From contig CADCNT010000008.1 of assembly GCA_902802905.1 (NCBI GenBank), positions 27,356 through 91,355 on the forward strand: 64,000 nt of DNA, in the 5' to 3' direction. This DNA is from an uncultured Erysipelotrichaceae bacterium (lineage in GTDB: Bacteria > Bacillota_I > Bacilli_A > RFN20 > CAG-826). The notes under the pieces are model-generated. The model ran no database searches and was not told the DNA's origin. It saw only the letters and a program-made list of their open reading frames with translations. The first letter of the stretch is position 1; each line of letters opens with the position of its first letter. Shown piece by piece: positions 45,210 through 53,684 of the stretch. The position numbers were made by a program, and so were the translations under genes.

Positions 45210-45233
45210 GAAATCCCATTTGGGATTCTTTTT
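45210..45233. terminator. Bidirectional intrinsic terminator between HD gene and plsX
   Basis: Stem AATCCCA/TGGGATT with TTTTT on the right and AAAAAAA on the left. It serves both convergent genes. Confidence 0.8.
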
Positions 45234-45235
45234 GT

Positions 45236-46192
45236 TTATTCGTAAATTGTTTTATTATTTGCCAAGTTGATTAAGATGTGGCATGCACTTTTAATTGCTT
45301 TTGGTCCGCTTGATCCACGGCATTTAAGCACTAATTTTTTCGCACCTAACATGATACCTGCGCCATTAGATTCAAAGTCATATGTTTTCATGATGTGACC
45401 CGCAAATTCTTTAGCAACATCTTCTTTGCCAGTTTTATAACCATATTTAATCATTTCGGTAATTAAGTTAACGGCAACACCTTCGGTAACTTTTAATACT
45501 TGATTACCAGCAAAGCCATCACACACTAAGACATCACACATATCATTGAGCGCCATCTTGCCTTCAATGTTGCCAACAAAGTTGATGCTTTCGTCTGCTT
45601 CTAGCATTTTGAATGTTTCTTTGACTAGCTTATTACCTTTGGTTGGTTCTGCTCCGTTAGAGAGAAGACCCACTCTTGGGTAATCAATTTTGTAGAGCTG
45701 TCTCATGAAATTAGAGCCTAAATGGGCGAATTCAACTAGTTGATGTGGACCACAATCGATGGAAGCACCTGTATCCACTAAGCAAGTGTATCTACCTTTA
45801 TCAATTGTTGGAAGAATTGCCGCTAGTGCTGGTCTAGTTCTCTTTTCATCTAAGAGATATTTAAGAGTGCCAACCATCACCGCACCAGTGGAGCCACTAG
45901 AAATGACACCAATAACATCATCATTTTCACCAGCCTCTTTTAAAGCTAGGAAAATAGAGACTTTTTCGGCCTTATAGAATGCTTGCACTGGGTTATCGTA
46001 GTTTGTCACTGTTTCATATGCTTCGATGACATCATATTTTCCTTCTGGCAATTGATATTCTTTCACTAATGCAGGATCACCAACAATTGTGATATGAACA
46101 TCGTCACATTCGCTTAATACTTCTTTAACGCCTTCTAATACAGCTTTAGGGCCTTGGTCGCTACCTAAAGTATCAACAACTATTCTTTTCAT
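45236..46192 (-). CDS. plsX: Phosphate acyltransferase PlsX
   Basis: This 318-residue soluble enzyme converts acyl-ACP and phosphate into acyl-phosphate (and the reverse), feeding PlsY in phospholipid synthesis. Family features are RIVVDTLGSDQGP at the N terminus (usually D.MGGD.aP), VISSGSTGAVMVG, LVDTGAS, GLLSNGAEPTKGN and VCDGFAGNQVLKVTEG. TLGSD in place of the usual MGGD is slightly divergent. GGAGATAA precedes its ATG on the minus strand. It is separated from its usual partners but lies beside fakA-acpP-fakB, the other source of acyl-phosphate. Confidence 0.93.
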   Translation of the reverse strand: MKRIVVDTLGSDQGPKAVLEGVKEVLSECDDVHITIVGDPALVKEYQLPEGKYDVIEAYETVTNYDNPVQAFYKAEKVSIFLALKEAGENDDVIGVISSGSTGAVMVGTLKYLLDEKRTRPALAAILPTIDKGRYTCLVDTGASIDCGPHQLVEFAHLGSNFMRQLYKIDYPRVGLLSNGAEPTKGNKLVKETFKMLEADESINFVGNIEGKMALNDMCDVLVCDGFAGNQVLKVTEGVAVNLITEMIKYGYKTGKEDVAKEFAGHIMKTYDFESNGAGIMLGAKKLVLKCRGSSGPKAIKSACHILINLANNKTIYE

Positions 46193-46243
46193 AAGTTATC
46201 TCCAAAAATCGCTATCATTTTACTATCAAACAAAGAAATAATA

Positions 46244-46271
46244 TAGACTTTCTTTTCGCTCTATATATAAT
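46244..46271 (+). promoter_or_regulatory. Promoter of a candidate small RNA
   Basis: TAGACT (46244-46249), a 16-nt spacer and a perfect TATAAT (46266-46271). No coding region follows, only the structured segment. Confidence 0.6.
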
Positions 46272-46277
46272 ATAAGT

Positions 46278-46421
46278 AGCAGCTGGTAAGGGTAAGGCCT
46301 CCAGTATGACGTTCTAAAAAAGAATGACGTTAGTCTTCACTCAGGCATGTTCCTGAACTAAAACTAATGGTAGAGCATTTCAGTTAAGGCAATTGGAGCC
46401 GGTATTGGTGCTCATTTTTTT
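46278..46421 (+). ncRNA. Candidate small structured RNA (about 144 nt), class unknown
   Basis: A promoter and a terminator-like hairpin (GAGCC/GGTGCTC then TTTTTTT, 46396-46421) delimit about 144 nt without a reading frame. Pairing potential includes GGCCTCCA near the 5' end with TTGGAGCC near the 3' end, a hairpin ACGTTCT/AGAA(TG)ACGT (46309-46330) and TCAGG/CCTGA (46341-46356). That gives a closed, multi-branched fold. It lacks the hallmarks of SRP RNA, 6S RNA, tmRNA, RNase P and the riboswitches I know. It lies between plsX and fakA, both in acyl-phosphate metabolism. The terminator competes with the long-range stem, so a cis-regulatory role is also possible. The 250 nt that follow hold a second terminator and the fakA promoter. 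Confidence 0.5.
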
Positions 46422-46521
46422 ATATAAGCACACCCTATGGTTTGCATGTTTATTTACCATTCGTTCAATATTTTTAATGGAAGATTCAAAGATCCAAATA
46501 TTAATGATTAATTTCATAAGA

Positions 46522-46551
46522 CCCCCTTATATATAAAAGAGGGATTTTTTT
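46522..46551 (+). terminator. Second terminator-like hairpin upstream of fakA
   Basis: Stem CCCCCTT/AAGAGGG (one mismatch) followed by TTTTTTT. No gene precedes it other than the candidate small RNA. Confidence 0.55.
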
Positions 46552-46624
46552 AAAAATGTGCTAAATTATTTTAAAAACGTTTAATGCGATTTACCTTAAT
46601 TACAAAGTAATTACTTTTTTATGG

Positions 46625-46653
46625 TTTCATTAAATATTATTATGAAATATAAT
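46625..46653 (+). promoter_or_regulatory. Promoter of the fakA operon
   Basis: TTTCAT (46625-46630), a 17-nt spacer and a perfect TATAAT (46648-46653), about 38 nt before the start codon. Confidence 0.55.
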
Positions 46654-46691
46654 AATTCACGGATTAAATTAATCTAAAAAGAGTTAACTTC

Positions 46692-48350
46692 ATGAATAAT
46701 CAATCAATTATCAATGGTTCAACATTTGTTGAATTACTTAAATACGGATACAAAAATTTATTAGCCCATTTACAAATCATCAATGATTTAAATGTTTTCC
46801 CTGTTCCAGATGGAGATACAGGAACGAACATGAAACTTACATATTCTAATGGTCTAAAAACCATCACCGATGATGACGCTGATGTGGGTGTTATCGCTGA
46901 TGAGTTAGCTAGAGGCATGCTTTTTGGCGCTAGAGGAAACTCCGGAGTTTTATTAAGCCAATATTTCCGTGGCTTTGCCGATTCTATCGTCAATAAAAAA
47001 GAATTAAGTGTTCATGATTTTGCTTTTGCCATGGTGGGTGCATATAAGAATGCTTATAATGCTTGCGCTGATGTGGCAGAAGGCACCATTCTTACTGTGG
47101 CTAGAGAATCAATCGAAGCTGCTAAATATTGTTTAACTGGAGAAGAAAATTATATCGACTTCTTAACCAAAGTTGTTTTGGAAATGAGAAAGTCACTTGA
47201 TAATACCCCTAACTTACTCCCTGTTTTAAAAGAAAACGGAGTGGTTGATAGTGGTGGAAAAGGTCTTCTCACTATCTTTGAAGGATATTTATCCTTCTTT
47301 ACTGGTAAAGAAATTGATGCTCAAGACGATGAAGTAATAGAAGAATCCTCACCAATGGATAAGATCGACTACTCTGCATTTAACGAAAATAGTGTTCTTG
47401 ACTACGGTTATTGCACTGAATTCTTGCTTCAACTTTTGACATCAAAAATTGATGTAGCATCTTTTGATATCAACGAATTCATTGCCTGGATGCAAGCACA
47501 CGGAGAATCCCTTGTTTGTTTTCAAACTGGCACCATTGTTAAAGTCCATATTCACACAAAAACCCCATATGTGGTTATTGAATACGCCCAAAGATTTGGC
47601 GAATTCGTAGCGTTTAAAATGGAGAATATGGCGCTTCAGCACAATAATGTGATTAAAGAAGAGAAGAAAAAACGCGGCGAACGTAGAAAAATTGCGATAG
47701 TTACTATCGCCCAAGGTGATGGAGTTATTGATTCATTTAAGAATTTAAGAACTGATTTAGTCTTAAATGGTGGTCAAACTATGAACACCTCTGTTAGCGA
47801 GATGATTGATGCATTTAGCTATGTTAACGCTGATGATATTTTCCTCTTACCAAATGAATCAAACATGATTAAGACTGCTCATCAAGCAGCGGATTTATTT
47901 AAAGACGGTAAAGTCCATGTTATTGAAACCAAGAGCATTCAAGAGGGCTTTGCAGCGTTAAACAATTACTTTGATGATGATCTTGGCCCGAAAGAAGTGG
48001 AAGCTTGTTTATTAGAAGGTATTGAAGGTATGACACCTCTCACCATCTTCAAGTCTGGCAAAGACGCTAACATCAATGGCGAAATCGCACCTAAAGGTAA
48101 CTATGTTGAAGCCTTAGGTCACAAACTCATTGGCTATCAAGATAATTTAGTGGACGCAACTATTGAAGCCTTTGGCAAAATAGATGATGTGGAAGATAAA
48201 TCATTTGCCTTTATATTTGTGGGACAAATGGTGAAAGATGAAGATATGGAAATTCTTCAAGAAGCATTAAGTGAAAAATATCCACAAATTGAAATTGGTC
48301 TAATCGCCGGTAAGCAAGATGTCTATGATTTGCTTATTGGCTTATATTAA
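46692..48350 (+). CDS. fakA: Fatty acid kinase subunit FakA (DAK2/YloV)
   Basis: This 552-residue ATP-binding subunit phosphorylates fatty acids held by a FakB (DegV) partner. The N-terminal DhaL-type kinase domain (about 1-200) has the nucleotide/metal loop PVPDGDTGTNM (38-48) and GARGNSGVLLSQ (near 77). The middle and C-terminal YloV domains contain TEFLLQLL, KVHIHTK and NGGQTMNTSVSEM. Length and motifs are typical. It heads a tight operon with acyl carrier protein and a DegV protein, 18 nt before acpP. GAG lies before the ATG. Confidence 0.93.
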   Translation: MNNQSIINGSTFVELLKYGYKNLLAHLQIINDLNVFPVPDGDTGTNMKLTYSNGLKTITDDDADVGVIADELARGMLFGARGNSGVLLSQYFRGFADSIVNKKELSVHDFAFAMVGAYKNAYNACADVAEGTILTVARESIEAAKYCLTGEENYIDFLTKVVLEMRKSLDNTPNLLPVLKENGVVDSGGKGLLTIFEGYLSFFTGKEIDAQDDEVIEESSPMDKIDYSAFNENSVLDYGYCTEFLLQLLTSKIDVASFDINEFIAWMQAHGESLVCFQTGTIVKVHIHTKTPYVVIEYAQRFGEFVAFKMENMALQHNNVIKEEKKKRGERRKIAIVTIAQGDGVIDSFKNLRTDLVLNGGQTMNTSVSEMIDAFSYVNADDIFLLPNESNMIKTAHQAADLFKDGKVHVIETKSIQEGFAALNNYFDDDLGPKEVEACLLEGIEGMTPLTIFKSGKDANINGEIAPKGNYVEALGHKLIGYQDNLVDATIEAFGKIDDVEDKSFAFIFVGQMVKDEDMEILQEALSEKYPQIEIGLIAGKQDVYDLLIGLY

Positions 48351-48368
48351 TATAAGGAGATAATAAAA

Positions 48369-48596
48369 ATGTACGAAAGACTTTTAAAACTCATTAAAGA
48401 AAACATGCCTGACGCCGATGTTGATCATGCAACCCCATCTTCTAAATTATTTGAAGATTTAGGAATGGATTCTATTGGACTGATGATGCTATCTATGGCT
48501 ATGGAAGAAGAATTTGGTGTGCGTTTTGATGAACCACAACCATTTGTCACTGTTCAAGACGTTCTAGATTACCTAGAAAAAAACGCTACAAAATAA
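48369..48596 (+). CDS. acpP: Acyl carrier protein
   Basis: This 75-residue protein has the phosphopantetheine attachment site GMDSIGLMMLSMAMEEEFGV, with Ser at about residue 36 (DSIG rather than the commonest DSLD). It carries acyl chains as thioesters. AAGGAG lies 10 nt upstream. Its place between fakA and fakB means the operon holds the protein that PlsX can load from acyl-phosphate. Confidence 0.9.
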   Translation: MYERLLKLIKENMPDADVDHATPSSKLFEDLGMDSIGLMMLSMAMEEEFGVRFDEPQPFVTVQDVLDYLEKNATK

Positions 48597-48608
48597 GAGG
48601 AGCAAATT

Positions 48609-49499
48609 ATGTATAAATTATTTTTTGATAGTGATTGTGATATCACCCCAGAAGTTGCTAGACATTATAAAGCTGATTTAATCTCCATGCCTTATGTTAT
48701 CGAAGATGAAATCTATCCTTATAAAGATAGCGACACTTTTGATTTCAAAGCATTTTATCAAATGCTTAGAGGCAATGTCTTACCAACCACTTGTGCGTTA
48801 AGCAAACAACAATATATCGATTATTTCGAACCTTACTTAAAACAAGGTTTAGATATTCTCTATATCCATTTCTCAAGAGTGATGACTGTTACCTTCACAG
48901 TGTGTGACGAAGCCATTAAAGAACTCTTAGAAAAATACCCAGGAAGAAGAATTGAATTAATCGACACTAAAGGTATCACCTTAGGTAGTTATTCACTCTG
49001 CAAACAAATGGGTGATTTATACTTGCAAGGTAAGTCCATTGATGAAATCAAGAAGTGGGCAGAAACCGGTGTTGATCAAACTGCTTTCTATTTCTTTGCC
49101 GACAACATTAAATTCTTCAAAAAGAGTGGACGTGTTACCGGTTTTAAAGCATTTATGGGCGGTATGATGGGTGTCAAACCAATCATCTATATCGGCGAAA
49201 ATGGCAAGATGACCTCAATTGGTAGCGCTATGTCTCGTAAGAAAGCTATCGACAAGATTTTAGAATATGTTGATGAACTCCAAGATGACATTAAAAATTA
49301 TCCATGTGTCATCGCTCATACTGACGCTCAATATTTAGTGGATGAAGTTAAAGCAAAGCTTCACGAAAAGTATGGTGAAGATTTAAATATCGAAGTTATT
49401 CAAGTTAACCCAACCGCTGGTAGCCACTGCGGCCCTGATGCATTAGGATTAACTTTCCACGCCAAAAAAAGAACCGCAGATTCTTTATTAAACAAATAA
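48609..49499 (+). CDS. fakB: DegV-family fatty-acid-binding protein (FakB)
   Basis: This 296-residue DegV fold protein binds a fatty acid and presents it to FakA. Visible landmarks are the N-terminal FDSDCDITPE, LPTTCALSKQQY (about 58-69), DTKGITLGSYSLC (residues about 118-130) and FFKKSGRVTGFKA with GMMGVKPII (about 160-185). The last domain ends with VNPTAGSHCGPDALGLTF, the family's GSHxGPGALG-type motif. AGAGGAG precedes the ATG. Third gene of the fakA operon. Confidence 0.9.
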   Translation: MYKLFFDSDCDITPEVARHYKADLISMPYVIEDEIYPYKDSDTFDFKAFYQMLRGNVLPTTCALSKQQYIDYFEPYLKQGLDILYIHFSRVMTVTFTVCDEAIKELLEKYPGRRIELIDTKGITLGSYSLCKQMGDLYLQGKSIDEIKKWAETGVDQTAFYFFADNIKFFKKSGRVTGFKAFMGGMMGVKPIIYIGENGKMTSIGSAMSRKKAIDKILEYVDELQDDIKNYPCVIAHTDAQYLVDEVKAKLHEKYGEDLNIEVIQVNPTAGSHCGPDALGLTFHAKKRTADSLLNK

Positions 49500-49521
49500 T
49501 TATTGAATAATCAATAAAACA

Positions 49522-49553
49522 AAAAAGCTCACAATTAATTTGTGAACTTTTTT
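49522..49553. terminator. Bidirectional terminator after fakB
   Basis: Stem TCACAA/TTGTGA with extended A/T arms, AAAAAA on the left and TTTTTT on the right. It serves fakB and the convergent secreted-protein gene. Confidence 0.75.
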
Positions 49554-49593
49554 ATACTCTATGAACTAAATGTAACACTTCTTTGCATCTACA

Positions 49594-50409
49594 TTAGCAT
49601 TTGTAATTAAATGTAATAGATTTAATTGATACTTGAAGATTTCTGTTGTCTCCAATAGGATCATTGGCGGCGTTTCGAATTTGGTAGACTGCGAGTTGAT
49701 ATGGTTGATATTCACCTGTTGTAAAATCAGGAGTCGCAACGGTCTTATCTATTTGATCCACACCAGCATCAAAAGCGTTTTGATTAGAAACCCATGGTGC
49801 TGGACACACATAATCATAATAGCCTCCTTCGTATTTTGCCTCTTGAAGGAGTTTGTCATATCCTCCATTATCTTTATCTGTAATGGTGTCATAAAATACT
49901 TCTTCTGAAGCAAAATATGGTTGAAAAGCTTTAGCTTTTGGTCTGATCCACAACCGTTGTGCTGTCGTATCTTTAGATTCTGTGATTATTCTTGCAGTAA
50001 AAGTGACTGATAAAGACTTAATATATTGAAAAGAGAATACAAAATGAAAATTAAATGCCGGATTATTGCCGGTGTCAATATCTATTCCAAATGGATCTCC
50101 AAGAGAGGCGCCAACATATTGATCGCCACAATCACCAAAGATAACTGCTCCAGAGACATATTTACCATTAGTGTTAGGTAAAGGAATTCTAAATTGTCTA
50201 TCTTCCTTATAGACTAAGCCGTTGAATCTATTATCAGGAACCACAAGTGTGCTCAAAGCTGCCTGTTTTAAATCGTTATTATCAAGTGTGACAGAATAAT
50301 CTGCTTGAACATCAACTTGTTTTAAATCAGGAACTCTAGATAAAAATGCAACACTCAACACTGTGGTTGTGGAGAGAACTGCAAAGGGGATTAATAACTT
50401 TTTATTCAT
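49594..50409 (-). CDS. Secreted protein of unknown function
   Basis: This 271-residue protein has a signal peptide (NKKLLIPFAVLSTTTVLSVAF) without a lipobox. The mature chain is beta-rich with aromatic clusters (FNFHFVFSFQYIKSLSVTFTARI, read in two strands) and a C-terminal SIKSITFNYKC. The first third resembles a jelly-roll-like surface domain, but I recognise no family. AAGGAAG lies 8 nt before the ATG on the minus strand. It is probably monocistronic. Confidence 0.65.
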   Translation of the reverse strand: MNKKLLIPFAVLSTTTVLSVAFLSRVPDLKQVDVQADYSVTLDNNDLKQAALSTLVVPDNRFNGLVYKEDRQFRIPLPNTNGKYVSGAVIFGDCGDQYVGASLGDPFGIDIDTGNNPAFNFHFVFSFQYIKSLSVTFTARIITESKDTTAQRLWIRPKAKAFQPYFASEEVFYDTITDKDNGGYDKLLQEAKYEGGYYDYVCPAPWVSNQNAFDAGVDQIDKTVATPDFTTGEYQPYQLAVYQIRNAANDPIGDNRNLQVSIKSITFNYKC

Positions 50410-50504
50410 ATTTTTACTTCCTTTTCAAATTTATTGTTTATTATGATATTACAAAACTAAAAGTAATATCAACAAACAATTGTGTGAGTTTGAAAATCAA
50501 ATAC

Positions 50505-50525
50505 AAAAAAACAGGATTTTCCTGT
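50505..50525 (-). terminator. Intrinsic terminator for the leftward four-helix membrane gene
   Basis: Stem ACAGGA/TCCTGT, followed on the minus strand by TTTTTTT. Confidence 0.75.
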
Positions 50526-50572
50526 CTTTTTGAAGTATTTCTTTTTTAATGTTTCTTTATCTTAATTAACTT

Positions 50573-51082
50573 TTAAAAATCAGAATCAATCATGTGAGCG
50601 ACTTTATACGCCATAACGTCATTGATAAGAGACGAGACGAAGCCAACAAGCAACATAATTGGAATGTTGATTAGCATTGATACCCAAGCTTGAGTTGGAG
50701 TGTTATAAATGTGGAGCACATAATAGTTGAACAAAGTTAATGTTGGGGTAATAGCGACATAGTAAATAAGAGTGATAATTAATGTCGCTAATAACCTATA
50801 TGGCATGTTTCCAGTGTATGTATCATTTTTTACATGGAATAATGCAGTAAACCATCTACCGATATTGGTAAGAGGCACACACATACCAACAACCATTGCA
50901 ATAGTGAAGCCTACCAAGAAGTTATAAAGCATGTTAAGCCACACAATATCATTGAAATTAATAACAAGAGTACCGGCATCGAAGTCACTAGCGCCGACAA
51001 TTGAGGCTGCTAGGCAGAGAAAGAAGCAGACAGGGATGTTACATAGTAAGCAATAAACGAATGTTGCAGTTTTAATTCTCAT
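50573..51082 (-). CDS. Four-helix membrane protein of unknown function
   Basis: This 169-residue protein has four predicted membrane helices (about 5-30, 46-72, 92-118, 134-155), connected by short loops. One loop contains FHVKNDTYTGNMPYR. The repeated helix pair with Asn/Pro-rich turns suggests an internal duplication. No motif that I recognise; function unknown. Divergent from the HAD phosphatase gene at 51165. Confidence 0.6.
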   Translation of the reverse strand: MRIKTATFVYCLLCNIPVCFFLCLAASIVGASDFDAGTLVINFNDIVWLNMLYNFLVGFTIAMVVGMCVPLTNIGRWFTALFHVKNDTYTGNMPYRLLATLIITLIYYVAITPTLTLFNYYVLHIYNTPTQAWVSMLINIPIMLLVGFVSSLINDVMAYKVAHMIDSDF

Positions 51083-51164
51083 AGCGTCAGTATTATATTA
51101 CTACACAAGAAATAATCAATAAAAACTTTATTTATTATTCTTATTCGTTTAATATTAACGGGAA

Positions 51165-51791
51165 ATGAAAAAGTTTAAGACATATTTATTTGATTTTGAT
51201 GGCACTTTAGTAGACTCCCACGATTCCTTAGTGGAAGTGTTTGAAGGCGCCTATGCATCTGTAGGGGTAAAAGTCCCTGAAGGATATGTTTTGAGGTTAA
51301 TGAGAATTCCTCTATATCAGGGATATAAAGAACTCAATGGTCCAACGGATCCCGCCTCAATTAAATTTTTTGGAGACAATATTGTCTCACTCTTACATTC
51401 TGAAAAAGTGTTAAAACTCACTAAGAGTTACGCTGATACTGTTCCTAATTTAGAAAGACTCATCAAAGAAGGAGCGAAGCTTGGCATTGTTACAAGCAAC
51501 AATAAGAAACACGTTTATGATGTTTTAGACTTTTTAGGAATTGATCCAAATCTTTTTGCAATCGTGGTTGGTAACGAAGAAACAAAAAAACATAAACCAA
51601 ACCCAGATCCAATTTATAAAGGAATGGAGCTTTTAGGTTTAACTAACAAAGATGAAATCTGCTATGTAGGCGATGCTTTAGATGATAAAAGGACCGCTAT
51701 TAATGCAGGTGTCACCCCTGTGCTAGTCGATCGTGAACGCATCTACTCTCATGAAGATGGCATCGTTATCCATGATTTAAGTGAATTATGA
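51165..51791 (+). CDS. HAD-superfamily phosphatase (phosphoglycolate-phosphatase-like)
   Basis: This 208-residue protein has the four HAD motifs: FDFDGTLVDS (I, nucleophile Asp at about residue 10), GIVTSNNKK (II), KHKPNPDP (III, Lys) and CYVGDALDDKRTAINAG (IV). The helical cap between motifs I and II places it in subclass I with Gph/PpaX. Substrate cannot be told. Start at ATG 51165 with only a weak CGGGAA upstream. The stop overlaps the next start by 4 nt (ATGA). Confidence 0.85.
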   Translation: MKKFKTYLFDFDGTLVDSHDSLVEVFEGAYASVGVKVPEGYVLRLMRIPLYQGYKELNGPTDPASIKFFGDNIVSLLHSEKVLKLTKSYADTVPNLERLIKEGAKLGIVTSNNKKHVYDVLDFLGIDPNLFAIVVGNEETKKHKPNPDPIYKGMELLGLTNKDEICYVGDALDDKRTAINAGVTPVLVDRERIYSHEDGIVIHDLSEL

Positions 51792-52570
51792 TTAGTCCAT
51801 ATGAATTAGGCAAACTTCAAGAAAGAGCATCCATCGGCGATGTTAACGCTATCGGCGAGTTGATTGATTTTTATTTGTCTGAAAACGATGTAAAACATGC
51901 ACAAATGGAAGCGGAAAGATTGAAATATATCTCTTCTAGTGCCGCTTATCGTAAACTTGGTTTCATCTATTCTAATGGACTATTTGGTGAAACTGATTTT
52001 AATTTAGCAAAAAGCTACTTCAAAAAAGCCTATGAACTAGGTGATGAAGTATCAGGATATAATCTTGCTTTAATATTAATTAAAGAAGGAAACGCTGCTG
52101 AGGCGGTCCCTTATTTGACCACAGGAGTGGGCAATAATCACATTCCATCCATAAAATTACTTGCTAATCTATATATTAAAGGTGAAGTGCTTTCTAAAGA
52201 TTTAAATATTGCTTTGGCGTTGCTTAAGAAAGTGTATGAACTTGGTGAATTAGAAGTGGTTTCATCCTTAGGCAAAGTCTGCTATCAACTTAAAAACTAT
52301 GACGAGGCTTTTAAATATTTTGCCTTAGGTGCACAAAGCAAAGATCCTGATTCCTTATATTATCTTGGACTTTGCTATGCAAACGGATTAGGAACTAGGC
52401 AAGATTTCCAAAAAGCCAGATTCTATTATGAACAAGGGGCGAATTTAAACGAGCCACGTTGTTTATATAATCTCTCCCTTTACTATCGAAACGGGGTAGG
52501 AGTGGAACAAAATCTTTTGATGGCAGATAACTTATTAGAACAGGCACGATTACATGGATTTAAAAACTAG
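51788..52570 (+). CDS. Sel1-like repeat protein
   Basis: This 260-residue protein is made of Sel1-like (TPR-related) helical repeats, for example AAYRKLGFIYSNGLFGE..FNLAKSYFKKAYELGD, then SLYYLGLCYANGLGTRQDFQKARFYYEQGANL and CLYNLSLYYRNGVGVEQN. There is no signal peptide, so it is a cytoplasmic scaffold for protein contacts. It is translationally coupled (ATGA) to the HAD phosphatase gene. The partner is unknown. Confidence 0.8.
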   Translation: MISPYELGKLQERASIGDVNAIGELIDFYLSENDVKHAQMEAERLKYISSSAAYRKLGFIYSNGLFGETDFNLAKSYFKKAYELGDEVSGYNLALILIKEGNAAEAVPYLTTGVGNNHIPSIKLLANLYIKGEVLSKDLNIALALLKKVYELGELEVVSSLGKVCYQLKNYDEAFKYFALGAQSKDPDSLYYLGLCYANGLGTRQDFQKARFYYEQGANLNEPRCLYNLSLYYRNGVGVEQNLLMADNLLEQARLHGFKN

Positions 52571-52615
52571 TTTATTCATAACTCAAATTATGCAATAATT
52601 AGAGATAGGTTTAAT

Positions 52616-53683
52616 ATGGCAAACAAAAAACTTAGAGAAATTAAAGAAGTTAATGGTTGGAAAGTCAACCACCCACATACAGCAGCGAATAATTTCTTCG
52701 CAATCTTTACATTCATTTTCGCTGCATTCCCATTAGCGTTTTTATTTATTCCGCTAGTGAGTTTACCTGGTCAACCTGTGGACTTTGTCCAAGGATTAAC
52801 TGGCTTAGGTATTTTTAAGTATTTAATTGATTTTTTAACCGCAATATTCACAGCTTTAGGCGCAGGAACCCCAGCAACTCCTCCATATAATCCAGAGATT
52901 AGCTACATTATTTCTAATGTTAACCCTGTGATGGCGGACGCTGTTGGCTATACCTTTGTTGGCTTAGGCGTAGTGTTATTATTGCTTTTCATTTTCTCTG
53001 CGGTTTTAATCATTATCTCAATTGTTCACTTATCCAAAGGATATTTAAAGAGAACTGGTAGAGTTAAAAGAATCGCAATTGCAGAATTTATTTTCAGCTT
53101 ATTATTCTTCATTGGTTTGCTCTTTATTTACTTCACATTTAAAGCAGAAACCAAGCAAGACTTGTTTATTTGGCTAACTTCAATACCTGTTGGAGCAGCC
53201 TTACTCTTCTCCATCTTCTTCTCTATCTATCACTATTCCGTCTTCAAGGATTCAGTGCTAGAAAGTGAATTAGAAATCCAGAATAACGAACCAACAGTGG
53301 AACATATTTCCAAAGTTCATGAAGTGAAAAAAGTGAGCTACGAGAAGAGTTCAACCCTACCTCCAAATTTAACCTCTGTTGGCGGACACGAATTCGCTGA
53401 AAATCAAAGCTTAGTGGTCGCAAACATTCCGCTTAATATTGATAAACTTGGCCCAGGCGCGTTCGCTAATTGTTTGAATCTCCAAGTGGTCTCAATTCCT
53501 AATTCCGTAAGAGAAATAGGCTTCAATTGCTTCTTTAACTGTGTTAGTTTGGAAAGAATTAATTTCGCTGGTACTAAAGAAGAGTGGAGAAAAATTAAAC
53601 GTGGTAGCAACTGGTTAGCTAAAGCAGGAACTAGTGAAGTGGTGTGTTTAGATGGCACGATAATTGTTAACCCATATCATTAA
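52616..53683 (+). CDS. Four-helix membrane protein with cytoplasmic BspA-type LRR tail
   Basis: This 355-residue protein has about four membrane helices (28-52, 65-85, 114-142, 160-180, with a further one near 195-212). A C-terminal domain of about two LRR_5 repeats follows (NLTSVGGHEFAEN, IDKLGPGAFANCLNLQVVSI, VREIGFNCFFNCVSLERI) and a LAKAGTSEVVCLDGTI end typical of LRR_5 proteins. By helix count the repeats could be on either face; the charged linker after the last helix favours the cytoplasm. GATAGGT precedes the ATG weakly. It is unusual in joining BspA-type repeats to a polytopic membrane domain. Confidence 0.7.
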   Translation: MANKKLREIKEVNGWKVNHPHTAANNFFAIFTFIFAAFPLAFLFIPLVSLPGQPVDFVQGLTGLGIFKYLIDFLTAIFTALGAGTPATPPYNPEISYIISNVNPVMADAVGYTFVGLGVVLLLLFIFSAVLIIISIVHLSKGYLKRTGRVKRIAIAEFIFSLLFFIGLLFIYFTFKAETKQDLFIWLTSIPVGAALLFSIFFSIYHYSVFKDSVLESELEIQNNEPTVEHISKVHEVKKVSYEKSSTLPPNLTSVGGHEFAENQSLVVANIPLNIDKLGPGAFANCLNLQVVSIPNSVREIGFNCFFNCVSLERINFAGTKEEWRKIKRGSNWLAKAGTSEVVCLDGTIIVNPYH

Positions 53684-53684
53684 T

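Noticed and set aside
46278..46421. SRP RNA or a tRNA (a GGTAGAGCA string resembles a tRNA D-arm)
   Set aside because: The SRP GGAAGCAGC tetraloop region is absent, and no acceptor stem, anticodon arm or T-arm can be built around the D-arm-like string.
46437..46511. A 24-residue peptide downstream of the small RNA
   Set aside because: No Shine-Dalgarno, composition like random AT-rich sequence, no supporting context.
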